Source: Methylobacterium sp. Leaf118 (lineage in GTDB: Bacteria > Pseudomonadota > Alphaproteobacteria > Rhizobiales > Beijerinckiaceae). From it: a stretch of DNA of 39,780 nucleotides. The first letter of the stretch is position 1. Each line of letters opens with the position of its first letter. The stretch is from assembly GCF_920984675.1 (NCBI RefSeq), contig NZ_CAKLBV010000046.1:1-39780 (forward strand), in the 5' to 3' direction. The notes under the pieces were generated by a model, which saw nothing but the letters and a program-made list of their open reading frames with translations, did no database searches and was not told the DNA's origin. The position numbers were made by a program, and so were the translations under genes. Positions 15,822 through 23,719 of this stretch are shown piece after piece.

Positions 15822-15920
15822 ATGTCGTTCTTCATCGGGATCGCCGGTCCCTGGCTTATCGTGTCGGTCCTGTTGCTGATGTGGCATCGGCGGGCCGAGG
15901 ATCTCTCGTCCTCGAAGTGA
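15822..15920 (+). CDS. 32-residue single-span membrane protein
   Basis: MSFFIGIAGPWLIVSVLLLM is one hydrophobic helix, followed by WHRRAEDLSSSK, a basic then polar tail that would stay in the cytosol. It is short but well formed: ATG 15822, positive-inside tail and a clean stop. No family is recognised. It lies between the Nudix and DUF3775 genes in the same direction. Confidence 0.45.
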   Translation: MSFFIGIAGPWLIVSVLLLMWHRRAEDLSSSK

Positions 15921-16126
15921 GGCGCGTGGGGCGGCGCCTCCCCCGCCTTCTCCGAACCATCTGACCGCCCGCGAGTTCTCGAAGCTCAGCGGCCTCCGGC
16001 GGGCCACCGCCCGCGGGAGACCGGCGTGGCCCCTCCGGGCCGCCCGGGGCTCTGGCGCGCGTTCGCGCCAGGGCCCCGCCCCGCCCGGCCCCGCCGGGAC
16101 CGAGAGAGTCAGCACCGGAGTCAGAC

Positions 16127-16525
16127 ATGGACATCGCCCTCGACAAGCTCACCGACCTCATCCTGCGGCTGCGGGCGGTCGAGGCGAAGGAGGGGGCGAC
16201 CGATCCGGATTCGGGCTCGAACCCCATCGATGACGGGGCGACCGACGTGCTCGTCGGCGGCACCGACGACGCCACGGAGCAGGAGATCCGCTCTGCGGTG
16301 GCCGGGTTCAACGAGGACGAGCGCAGCAACCTGCTCGCCCTGATCTATATCGGGCGCGGCGACCTCGAGGCGGCGGAATGGGGCGAGGCGGTGCGCTTCG
16401 CCCGGGAACGCGAGGCTGCGGGCGACACCGCGATCCGCGAATTGCTCGGCACGCCGGAGGCCGCCGCCTTGCTGGAGGAGGGCCTCGACGCCCTCGGCAT
16501 CACCCTGGACACGCCCCAGGCCTGA
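16127..16525 (+). CDS. DUF3775 family protein
   Basis: A 132-residue acidic cytosolic protein. The N-terminal helix LDKLTDLILRLRAVEAKEG, a central acidic insert with DATEQEIRSAVAGFNEDERSNLLALIYIGRGDLEAAEWGE-type sequence, and the C-terminal helical pair (REREAAGDTAIRELLGTPEAAALLEEGLDAL) match DUF3775 as I know it. The function is unknown. GGAGTCAGAC precedes ATG 16127. It is convergent with the phospholipase-like gene across a hairpin. Confidence 0.75.
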   Translation: MDIALDKLTDLILRLRAVEAKEGATDPDSGSNPIDDGATDVLVGGTDDATEQEIRSAVAGFNEDERSNLLALIYIGRGDLEAAEWGEAVRFAREREAAGDTAIRELLGTPEAAALLEEGLDALGITLDTPQA

Positions 16526-16531
16526 CAAGCA

Positions 16532-16565
16532 GGGGCCGGCGCATCCACGCGATCCGTCCGGCCCC
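16532..16565. terminator. Hairpin between convergent genes
   Basis: GGGGCCGG (16532-16539) and CCGGCCCC (16558-16565) form a perfect 8-bp stem around 18 bases, between DUF3775 and the phospholipase-like gene. T residues are few, so termination is only likely. Confidence 0.4.
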
Positions 16566-16572
16566 TCGTCGT

Positions 16573-17007
16573 TCAGGGCTCGCAGGCCAGGGCCTTGGCG
16601 CCGACGGTGACGAATTCGGCCGCGGTGCGCAGGTCGTCCGGGATGCGGGGCGTGCGCGCCACCAGGGCCGCCTCACGCTCCAGGCGGTCGTTGCAGGCGC
16701 AGGAGGGCACGCCCTGGCCGACCGGCGGCGAGCAGGCATCGTGATGCATGCAGGCCCGATCGAGGGCGTCCACCGGCGCCAGCCCGGCCCCGCGGCTGCC
16801 CGGACCGCAATAATTGCCATGGAACACGAGCGCGCCCTTCGGCAGTCCCTCGCCGATCGCCGGCACGGCGGGGGCTTCGACGGTGGGGGCCCGCATGGTC
16901 GCCAGATCCTGGGCGGAAACCGCCGCCGGGAGGCCGAGAAGGGCCGCCGAGAGCCCGGCGATCAGGGATAGGCGCCGGGCCGCGCGGGTGGATGGGGACT
17001 TGGCCAA
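16573..17007 (-). CDS. Secreted phospholipase A2-like protein
   Basis: A 144-residue protein with a Sec signal peptide (RRLSLIAGLSAALLGLPAAVSAQ, cleavage near 33). The mature part carries HGNYCGPGSRG (calcium-loop-like YCGPG at 66-70) and DRACMHHDAC at 83-92, which matches the secreted PLA2 active site DxCCxxHDxC with catalytic His89-Asp90, except that the first Cys of the CC pair is Ala. Further Cys residues (SCACNDRLE) fit the PLA2 helix. It probably cleaves, or once cleaved, phospholipids outside the cytosol. The start is TTG 17007 with GGAGAG upstream. Activity is unproven, and the A/C change may only remove one disulphide. Confidence 0.7.
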   Translation of the reverse strand: MAKSPSTRAARRLSLIAGLSAALLGLPAAVSAQDLATMRAPTVEAPAVPAIGEGLPKGALVFHGNYCGPGSRGAGLAPVDALDRACMHHDACSPPVGQGVPSCACNDRLEREAALVARTPRIPDDLRTAAEFVTVGAKALACEP

Positions 17008-17278
17008 GGTCGTTCTCTCCGTTCGAAACGCTCCCCTCGCAGCCCGCCGCCCGGCGCAGCGGAGGCTGGCACCGGGGGGAGGCTGAGCCGTTCCAACGGT
17101 TTCTTCCCGATCTGGTTCATTTCGGTCAGGTCAGAAGTACCAGTTCGGGTCACCGCCCCAGTGGCCGGGCCCGGCCGTCGCGCCGCCGGTGCCATGCACG
17201 GACGGCGAAGTTCGGCCGGCACAGGATCGGCCCGAGCGCGTCGGATCCGCAGGGGTCGTGCCAGGTCGCGGTCGCCCG

Positions 17279-17413
17279 TCAGAGCGCCAGCAGGAGCAGG
17301 CCGACCACCACGACGGCGAGGATCAGGCAGAGGGCGAAATCGATCACGGTCTCGCCGCCGCAGGATTCCGCGAACCGAGGCGCGGGAAAGCGCGCGGAAG
17401 AGGCCGCTCTCAT
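17279..17413 (-). CDS. 44-residue single-span membrane protein
   Basis: ATG 17413 overlaps the stop of the upstream gene (ATGA), which argues for real, coupled translation. The product has a polar N-terminus with one Cys (AESCGGET) and a C-terminal membrane helix VIDFALCLILAVVVVGLLLLAL that ends the protein. That makes it a tail-anchored mini protein. No family is recognised. Confidence 0.5.
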   Translation of the reverse strand: MRAASSARFPAPRFAESCGGETVIDFALCLILAVVVVGLLLLAL

Positions 17414-17676
17414 CGGACGCCCTCCCGCAGGCGGGCGATGCGCGCCGCCGCCGCGCCCGAGGGGGGAATGAGCGAGGCAACGGCGGCGCGCGCCGCCTCC
17501 GGGCGCGGCGGAAAGCGATCCGCCGCAAGGGGCCCGAGGGCGGGCAGGAGGAGCGCCGCGGCGACGGCGAGGCCGCGGCAGAGGGGACGCCCGGACCCGT
17601 CGATGAGCGGACGCGGGAGGGTGGCGAGCACCAACGGCGCGTCGCCCGGGGCATGGTGGGGCCTCAACTCGATCAC
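17410..17676 (-). CDS. 88-residue hypothetical membrane protein
   Basis: GTG 17676 is chosen because GGAG lies 7 bases upstream. A longer frame to 17781 would read through the AT-rich promoter region and is unlikely. The protein has a polar start (IELRPHHAPGDAPLV), one hydrophobic helix (CRGLAVAAALLLPALGPLAA) and a basic, Ala-rich end. Its stop overlaps the ATG of the 44-residue gene, so the pair is an operon, divergent from the DUF6502 gene. The function is unknown. Confidence 0.5.
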   Translation of the reverse strand: MIELRPHHAPGDAPLVLATLPRPLIDGSGRPLCRGLAVAAALLLPALGPLAADRFPPRPEAARAAVASLIPPSGAAAARIARLREGVR

Positions 17677-17697
17677 GGCGTCGCTCCAATCCGATGG

Positions 17698-17802
17698 CGT
17701 GGGAAATTTGACCACGAAAAAATACGTGTGCAAAAATCCCACGTCAATCGACGAATGGCGTGCTTGGGTGCCGACACGCACATTGTGGGATTGTGTCCCA
17801 CG
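17698..17802. promoter_or_regulatory. Divergent promoter with four CGTGGGA-type half-sites
   Basis: An AT-rich island lies between the divergent genes. CGTGGGA (17698-17704) and TCCCACG (17737-17743) face each other across 32 bp. GTGGGA (17785-17790) and TCCCACG (17796-17802) form a second, tight inverted repeat. On the minus strand TTGCAC, 17 bp, CAAATT is a possible promoter. The repeated half-site looks like an operator. Confidence 0.45.
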
Positions 17803-17824
17803 GCTCGGTCGCTAAGCTCGCCCG

Positions 17825-18685
17825 ATGCCCGCGCCGATCGATCCCGCACCGCCCTCGGGCGGCGCTGCCCTGCACGGCCCCGTGGCCCGTCTGCTGCGGC
17901 CACTGGTGCGCCTGCTCGTCCAGCGGGGCATCACCTTCCCGGCGCTGACGAACCTCCTGCGCGAACTCTACGTGAACGTGGCCGAGTACGACTTCGCCCT
18001 GCCCGGCAAGGAGCAGACCGACAGCCGCGTCAGCCTGCTCACGGGCATCCACCGCAAGGAGGTGCGCCGCCTGCGCGGGGCGGGCGCGCCGGTGAGCCGG
18101 GTCCCGGCCGGGCTCTCGCGCACGAGCCGGATCATCGCCCGCTGGCTCGCCGCCCCCGAATTCACCGATGCCGGCGGCCACCCACTGCCGCTGCCGCGCA
18201 CGGCCGAGGACGGCGCCCCCTCCTTCGAGACCCTGGTGGCCGGGGTGACCAAGGACGTGCGCCCCCGCGCCGTCCTCGACGCGTGGCTCGACCGCGGCGT
18301 CGCGGTGCTGGATCCCGAGGGCCGGGTGCAGCTGCTGGAGGCCGCCTACCTGCCCCGGGGCGGAGGGGAGCCGCAACTCTACTATTTCGGGCGCAACCTG
18401 CACGACCATCTCGCGGCGGCAGCGGCGAACGTCGCCGGTCCGGCGCCACGTTTCTTCGAGCGCGCGGTGCATTACGACGGGCTGTCCGGTCCGCTGGCGG
18501 AGCGGCTGGAGGAGCGGGCGCGGGAGATCGCCATGGGGGCGCTGCGGGACGCCAATGCCGAGGCGCACGCCGCCTGCGCCGACGATCCGGGCGGGCGCCA
18601 CCGCTGGAATTTCGGCATCTACATCTACCGGGAGGAAGGGCCGCCCGTCGGGGCCGCCGGCACCGAGGAAGGCCGCGCGTCTTGA
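17825..18685 (+). CDS. DUF6502 family protein
   Basis: A 286-residue cytosolic protein. The N-terminal part (LLRPLVRLLVQRGITFPALTNLLRELYVNVAEYDF, then SRVSLLTGIHRKEVRRLR) looks like a winged-helix or HTH domain, as in DUF6502. The middle has PSFETLVAGVTKDVRPRAVLDAWLDRGVAVLD, and the C-terminus ends in the family-typical GRHRWNFGIYIYREE. DNA binding is plausible from the HTH-like start but not shown. It is followed, with a TTGA overlap, by the Gly-rich exported protein, so they are coupled. The repeated GTGGGA sites upstream could be its own operator. Confidence 0.7.
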   Translation: MPAPIDPAPPSGGAALHGPVARLLRPLVRLLVQRGITFPALTNLLRELYVNVAEYDFALPGKEQTDSRVSLLTGIHRKEVRRLRGAGAPVSRVPAGLSRTSRIIARWLAAPEFTDAGGHPLPLPRTAEDGAPSFETLVAGVTKDVRPRAVLDAWLDRGVAVLDPEGRVQLLEAAYLPRGGGEPQLYYFGRNLHDHLAAAAANVAGPAPRFFERAVHYDGLSGPLAERLEERAREIAMGALRDANAEAHAACADDPGGRHRWNFGIYIYREEGPPVGAAGTEEGRAS

Positions 18686-19980
18686 GCCGCTCCGCCCCGA
18701 CCCGCCGCGGGCTGCTGATGCTGCTCGCCGGCACGGCCCTGTGGCGCCCGGGCCCGGCGCTGCCGCAGGCGGAGAGCGAGACCCTGCAGGATCGCGGCCT
18801 CGGCGGCACCGGCGCGCGCCCGACCGAGGCCGAGACGCCGGGGGGCGACCGCGGCCTCGGCGGCACGGGGGTGATCGGCACGATCCGCCGCTTCGGCTCG
18901 ATCGTCGTCAACGGCCTGCGCATCGCCTATCCCCGGGACGTGCGGGTCACCATCGACGGCCGGCCGGCCCGGGCCGCCGATCTCCGGATCGGCCACGTCG
19001 TGCGCGTCGTCGCCCGCGGTCGCGCGGGCGATCTCGTGACCCGGGCCATCGCGGTGACGAGCGAGGTGGTCGGCCCGGTCGAGGCCGTCGCTCCGGGCCG
19101 CCTCACCGTGCTCGGGCAAGCGGTCTCGACGGAGGGTCTCGGGGACCGGGACGCCGTCGCGGTCGGCGAGCGGGTCGCGGTGAGCGGCCTGCGCCAGGGG
19201 GACGGAACCATCGTGGCCAGTCGGATCGAGCGGCGCGACACCGGGCCGGACCGGGTCGCCGGACCGGTGCAGCGGGGCGCCGACGGCGTGCCGCGCATCG
19301 GGGCGCTGGCCATGACCGGGATCAGGCCCGGGCTGTACGGGCGGCGCGCCGAGGTCGAGGGTCGCCTCGGGGAGGCGGGCTTCGATGTGGCCGCCGTCCG
19401 CGATGGCAGCCGCCCGTTCCCGGCCGGCCTTGGGCGGGCCAGCATCGAAGGCTACCTCGCCACGGGCGGCGGCGGCCTTCGCCTCGGCTCGGGCCTCGCG
19501 GTCGCCGGCCGGATCGATCCGGCCGCCCTGGCGGGCGGCGGCCCCCGGGTGATGGAGGCGCAGCTCACCCGGGACGGGCGCCTGCGGATCGAGTCGATGG
19601 GCGGCGACAGGCCCGTCTCAAACGGCCGGGGCGGCGCTCCCGGCGCGGATCGGCCGGGCAGCGCCGCACCCGCCGCCCGCCCCGAGGGCCGGCCGGCCGG
19701 TCGTGGGCCCGGCGGCGGCGAGGTCGGGCCGGGCCGTGGCGGTGCGGGGCCCGGGGGCCTGCCGATCGACACCCGGACCGGGCCCGGTGGGGCGCCCGGC
19801 GGCTTCGGCGGAGCGCCCGGCTTCGGGACGGGCCGCCCCGGCTTCGGAGGCGGCGGTCCTGGTGGTGGTCTTGGTGGTGGTCCTGGCGGGGGCTTCGGCG
19901 GGGGCGGACCTAACGGAAGCGGTCCCGGCGGCGGATTCGGCCGCGGTGGCCCTGGGGGCGGACCTGGGGGCCCCCGCTGA
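18682..19980 (+). CDS. Exported DUF5666-like protein with Gly-rich tail
   Basis: A 432-residue protein from TTG 18682, whose TG also belongs to the TGA of the DUF6502 gene. The N-terminus has twin arginines before a hydrophobic stretch (TRRGLLMLLAGTALW), so Tat or Sec export is likely. The middle, residues about 55-290, has repeated beta segments of the DUF5666 kind (GTIRRFGSIVVNGLRI, IGHVVRVVARGRAG, GPVEAVAPGRLTVLGQAV, GERVAVSGLRQGDGTIVASRIER). From about 315 it is almost only Gly, Pro, Arg and Ala, ending in GGxGGG repeats, probably disordered. DUF6502 with a DUF5666 protein is a pair I have seen described as neighbours; the joint role is unknown. Confidence 0.7.
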   Translation: MSRSAPTRRGLLMLLAGTALWRPGPALPQAESETLQDRGLGGTGARPTEAETPGGDRGLGGTGVIGTIRRFGSIVVNGLRIAYPRDVRVTIDGRPARAADLRIGHVVRVVARGRAGDLVTRAIAVTSEVVGPVEAVAPGRLTVLGQAVSTEGLGDRDAVAVGERVAVSGLRQGDGTIVASRIERRDTGPDRVAGPVQRGADGVPRIGALAMTGIRPGLYGRRAEVEGRLGEAGFDVAAVRDGSRPFPAGLGRASIEGYLATGGGGLRLGSGLAVAGRIDPAALAGGGPRVMEAQLTRDGRLRIESMGGDRPVSNGRGGAPGADRPGSAAPAARPEGRPAGRGPGGGEVGPGRGGAGPGGLPIDTRTGPGGAPGGFGGAPGFGTGRPGFGGGGPGGGLGGGPGGGFGGGGPNGSGPGGGFGRGGPGGGPGGPR

Positions 19981-20043
19981 CGCGGGAGCCTTGCCGAACG
20001 GGCCCGAACCGGTCCAATCGAACCGTCGAGAGCCGCCCGCCGC

Positions 20044-20460
20044 ATGCCCGCCTCCCTGTCTTCTTCCCTGCCCGCCTCCGATCTGACGCCGCTCCTGCCC
20101 GTGCTGCTGCTCGCGGCCGTGATGGCGCTCAAGCACTACGTGGCCGACTTCCTGTTCCAGACCAACGCGATCGCCCGGGGCAAGGAGCGGCGCCACGGCT
20201 GGGCCCGGCCCCTCGCCCTGCACGTCCTCGGCCATGCCGGGCTGACGCTGCTCATCGCGCTGGCGGTGGCCCCGCGGCTGTGGTGGCTGGCGCTCGCCGA
20301 TTTCGGCATCCACTTCGCCGTCGACCGCACCAAGACCGTGCTGGGCCGGATCGGCGGCTGGACCCAGCAGGACGTGCGCTTCTGGTGGCTGGTGGGCTTC
20401 GACCAGTTCCTGCACCAGCTCACCAATCTCGGCCTCGCGGCGGCCCTCGTCACACTCTGA
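20044..20460 (+). CDS. DUF3307 membrane protein
   Basis: A 138-residue integral membrane protein. The hydrophobic helix LLPVLLLAAVMALKHYVADFLFQTN carries the KHYxADFxFQ motif. Then follow HVLGHAGLTLLIALAVAP, and FGIHFAVDRTKTVLG with the conserved H-x3-D-x2-K, then FDQFLHQLTNLGLAAALVTL with DQxLH. These His and Asp residues along the membrane helices are typical of DUF3307. The function is unknown. It is possibly the last gene of the DUF6502 operon, 63 bp after the Gly-rich protein. Confidence 0.8.
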   Translation: MPASLSSSLPASDLTPLLPVLLLAAVMALKHYVADFLFQTNAIARGKERRHGWARPLALHVLGHAGLTLLIALAVAPRLWWLALADFGIHFAVDRTKTVLGRIGGWTQQDVRFWWLVGFDQFLHQLTNLGLAAALVTL

Positions 20461-20623
20461 GCCCCGCTCGGGAGCGCGTGCTTCGGCCCCTTGCGCCCCC
20501 ACCCGCGAACGACGCCGGGCCCGGCGCGTCACGCGCATGGGCCCTTCGTGCGAAATGCATTAAGAACTCGCGCCTTAAGACCGGCAGACGCGAAACCTCG
20601 CGGAAGCGTGATGTGGCGTCCTG

Positions 20624-23587
20624 ATGACGGATGGTGTGCGGTCTCGATCGCTGGTTGCCTCGTTCGCGCTGTTCGCTCTGGCGCTCGTCGTTCCGCTGAC
20701 CACCGTCGCGCTGGTCGCGACCCATTGGTACGTCACGAGCGAGCGGGAGCGCCTGCGCACGGTCGTCACCCTGATCGGCGAGGATATCCGCGAGCGGGTG
20801 GGACACGACCTGTCCGAGATGGCGGCGATCGCCCGGACCCTGGCGGCCTCGCCCTCGATCGATGCGGGCGACACCCGCGCCTTCCGGGCGCAGGCGCTGG
20901 CGAGCATCGACACCGTCCGGATGTCCGTGACGTTGACCGAGCTCGACGGACGCCAGCGCGTCAACACCCGCGCCCGGACCGACGAGGCGTTGCCGCGCAT
21001 GCCCCGGCCGGAACTGCTCGCACGGGTCGCCGAGGCCGGCCGGCCGGTGGTCTCGGACGTCATCGTCAGCGCCCTGACGGGCCGGCGGATCGTCGCCGTC
21101 GCCGCGCCGGTGCTGCGCGGCGGCGCGGTCGTCCAGGTCGTGGCCGTGGTGATGCAGGTCGACCAGTTCGAGCGCCTGCTCCGCACCCCGCATCTCGGCC
21201 CCTCCTACTGGGCGGCGATCGTCGACGGCGAGGGCCAGCGCGTCGCCCAGGTCGGCCTTGACGCCGGCACCGAGGAACCGGACGAGCCGGAGAGCGGGAA
21301 GGCCGAGCCCGCCGCCTCCGTGGCGCATCTGAGCGGGGCGAGCGACGTCCTGCATATCAGCGAGGATTCGAAAGGGTCCGGCTGGCGCTTCGTGGCCGGG
21401 GCCGGACGCGACGCCCTGGAGGCGCCTTTGCGCAACTCCCTGTTCCTCCTCCTCGCGCTCGCCGCGATCCTGGTCGGCTGCGGCGGCTGGCTCGCCCAGC
21501 GCATGGCCCGCGGGGTCGCCCGCACCGCCGCCCGCCTCGCCGCCAAGGCCGAGGCGATCGGCCGGGGCGAGATCGTCGCCGCGGAGGAGAGCCATGTCCG
21601 CGAGGTGGGCATCATCGGCCGCGCCCTCGCCCGGGCCTCGCGGACGCTGGCCGAGCAGCGCGCGGCCCTCGACGCCGCCCGGGCCGCCCTGCGGGCGCGG
21701 GCGGATGCGAGCCAGAGCCGCTACCGGATGCTGGCCCAGAACGTCAGCGACATCATCGTCCTCTACGGCCCCGACGGCCCGGACTTCTCCTGCGCCTCCC
21801 TCTCCATCGAGCGGACGCTGGGCTACGACGACGCGGCCCGGGCGACGCTCACCGACGCGACCTACCTCCACCCGGACGACCAGGCCGTCATCGACGAGAT
21901 GCGGGCCGCCCTCGCCGCCGGCGAGCCCCACGCCCCCGGCCTGTTCCGCGCCCGCCACCGGGACGGGCGCTGGGTCTGGCTCGAATGCGTGTGCAACCTC
22001 ATCGAGGCCGCCGCCCCCGGCGAGCCCTACGCGATCGCGGTGATGCGCGACGTGACCGCCCGCAAGCAGCAGGCCGACGAACTCCGGATCGCCTGCGACA
22101 TGGCCGAGCTCGCCAAGGCCAAGGCGGAGAACGCCAGCCGGGCGAAGTCGGAATTCCTGGCGATGATGAGCCACGAGATCCGCACGCCGCTCGCCACCAT
22201 CCGCGGCTATACCGATCTTCTGGGGAGCAGCGGCCCCTTGAGCGCCGAGCAGGCGCGCTGCCTCGCGCTCGTGAGCGACGCCACCGGCACGATGCTGACG
22301 GCGGTCGACGACATCCTCGATTTCGCCCGCATCGAGGCCGGGGACTTCCACCTGCAGGACAAACCCTTCGCGCTCGCGAGGGCGGTGGAGAGCGTGACGG
22401 CCTTCGTCCGGCCGATCGCGGCGGAGCGGGGCATCACCCTCGGCCTCACCATCGACCCGAACCTGCCCGCCACCGTGCGCGGCGATCCCCGGCGCCTGCG
22501 CCAGATCCTGCTCAACCTGCTCAACGCCGCCCTGCGCGACCGGCGCGGCGGCCTCGTCACCCTCTCGCTCTACGCCCTGCACGGGGCGGAGAACCGGATC
22601 AGCTTCGCCCTCACGGGGAGCGGCGGCCACGCCTTGCCCACCGAGCGGGACGGGCTCGGCCTCGCCATCGCCCGGCGCCTCGTCTCCCGCATGGGCGGGC
22701 GGCTGGAGAGCGTGTCGTTCACCGGCGAGGCGGCGAGCTCCCGCTTCAGCCTCCAATTGCCCGCGGCCCGCGCCCTGCCCGAACCCGGCGCAGGGGAGAG
22801 CGGCGCGACCGAGACGCCCGCGGCCCCGCCCCCCGCGCCGCGGGACGGCCTCGCCGGCGTGACCATCCTGCTCGCCGAGGACCACGCCATCAACCAGGAG
22901 CTGACCCGGCGCCTCCTGGAACGGCAGGGCTGCGAGGTCGACGTGGTCGCCGACGGCGCGGCCGCCGTGGCGGCGGTGCAGGCCCGGATCTACGACCTCG
23001 TCCTGATGGACGTGCAGATGCCCGGCATGGACGGGCTGACGGCCACCCGCCGCATCCGCGCCCTGCCCCATCCCAGCCGCCACGTCCCGATCGTGGCGCT
23101 GACGGCGGGCGTGCTGCCCGAGCAGGTCCGCGCGATCCTCGAGGCGGGCCTGAACGCCCATCTGGCCAAGCCGATCGACCGGGCGGAACTCTGCGCCGCC
23201 ATCGCCGGCCAGCTTTCGGCCGTGGTGCTGGCGGAAACCGAGGCGGCCGCGCCGGCCGCCCCCCTCATCGACCGGCGGCCCTATCAGGGACTCGTGGCCG
23301 CCCTCGGCCCGGACAGCGCCCGGGGCGCCCTGCGCGGCTTCGTCGCGCTGCTCGACGCCACCTTCGCCGACGCCGCGACCCTGCGCGCCGAGGCCGGGAC
23401 GCTGGCGGCGGGCGCCCGCCGATTCGGCCTCCTCGAACTCGGCGCGGCCCTCGATCACCTCGCTGAAGCGGAGGACGGGGCGGCCCTGCGCCGCTGCCAC
23501 GCCGCCCGCGATCTCGTGGGCCGCTCCCTCGACGAATTGGTCGGCGTCGAGCCCATCGAGGTCTCGGCGCGCGTCGCGCATCTGTAG
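20624..23587 (+). CDS. Hybrid histidine kinase with degenerate ATP-binding and Hpt parts
   Basis: A 987-residue protein. TM1 is at about 10-37, followed by an extracytoplasmic Cache-like sensor at 38-265 and TM2 at about 268-291. A HAMP-like linker follows, then PAS at about 363-485 and HisKA with SHEIRTPL (His517). The catalytic part is at 600-725. The receiver has LLAEDHAINQE and acceptor Asp796 in LMDVQMPGMDG. The tail at 860-987 looks like an Hpt domain. In the ATP domain the N-box reads NLLNAALRD instead of NLLxNAxKF, and the G1 box DxGxG is replaced by LTGSGG with a shortened lid; the G2 box GLGLAI is kept. In the tail AHxLKG is AGTLAA (Gly925 for His). It may act mainly as a phosphatase or scaffold. 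Direct TTAAGA repeats lie at 20560 and 20575 upstream. Confidence 0.85.
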   Translation: MTDGVRSRSLVASFALFALALVVPLTTVALVATHWYVTSERERLRTVVTLIGEDIRERVGHDLSEMAAIARTLAASPSIDAGDTRAFRAQALASIDTVRMSVTLTELDGRQRVNTRARTDEALPRMPRPELLARVAEAGRPVVSDVIVSALTGRRIVAVAAPVLRGGAVVQVVAVVMQVDQFERLLRTPHLGPSYWAAIVDGEGQRVAQVGLDAGTEEPDEPESGKAEPAASVAHLSGASDVLHISEDSKGSGWRFVAGAGRDALEAPLRNSLFLLLALAAILVGCGGWLAQRMARGVARTAARLAAKAEAIGRGEIVAAEESHVREVGIIGRALARASRTLAEQRAALDAARAALRARADASQSRYRMLAQNVSDIIVLYGPDGPDFSCASLSIERTLGYDDAARATLTDATYLHPDDQAVIDEMRAALAAGEPHAPGLFRARHRDGRWVWLECVCNLIEAAAPGEPYAIAVMRDVTARKQQADELRIACDMAELAKAKAENASRAKSEFLAMMSHEIRTPLATIRGYTDLLGSSGPLSAEQARCLALVSDATGTMLTAVDDILDFARIEAGDFHLQDKPFALARAVESVTAFVRPIAAERGITLGLTIDPNLPATVRGDPRRLRQILLNLLNAALRDRRGGLVTLSLYALHGAENRISFALTGSGGHALPTERDGLGLAIARRLVSRMGGRLESVSFTGEAASSRFSLQLPAARALPEPGAGESGATETPAAPPPAPRDGLAGVTILLAEDHAINQELTRRLLERQGCEVDVVADGAAAVAAVQARIYDLVLMDVQMPGMDGLTATRRIRALPHPSRHVPIVALTAGVLPEQVRAILEAGLNAHLAKPIDRAELCAAIAGQLSAVVLAETEAAAPAAPLIDRRPYQGLVAALGPDSARGALRGFVALLDATFADAATLRAEAGTLAAGARRFGLLELGAALDHLAEAEDGAALRRCHAARDLVGRSLDELVGVEPIEVSARVAHL

Positions 23588-23719
23588 CGACGGGCTGCGG
23601 CACGCGCGGCCCCCGCCTTGGCGCGCCCGCCTGCCGCTGCTATCTCCCCGCCTGCCTTTCCCCGACAGCCCTGCCGTGCGCCGCGCAAGCTGACGAGCCG
23701 CCCCGCGCCGGAGACCCCG

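Noticed and set aside
16962..17130. Minus-strand ORF beginning MNQIGKKPLERL upstream of the phospholipase-like gene
   Set aside because: It overlaps the signal peptide region in another frame and becomes Arg/Pro-rich; no ribosome site was clear.
17161..18681. Upstream extension of the Gly-rich DUF5666-like gene
   Set aside because: It would run through the DUF6502 gene and the promoter; the TTG at 18682 followed by a signal peptide is far more likely.
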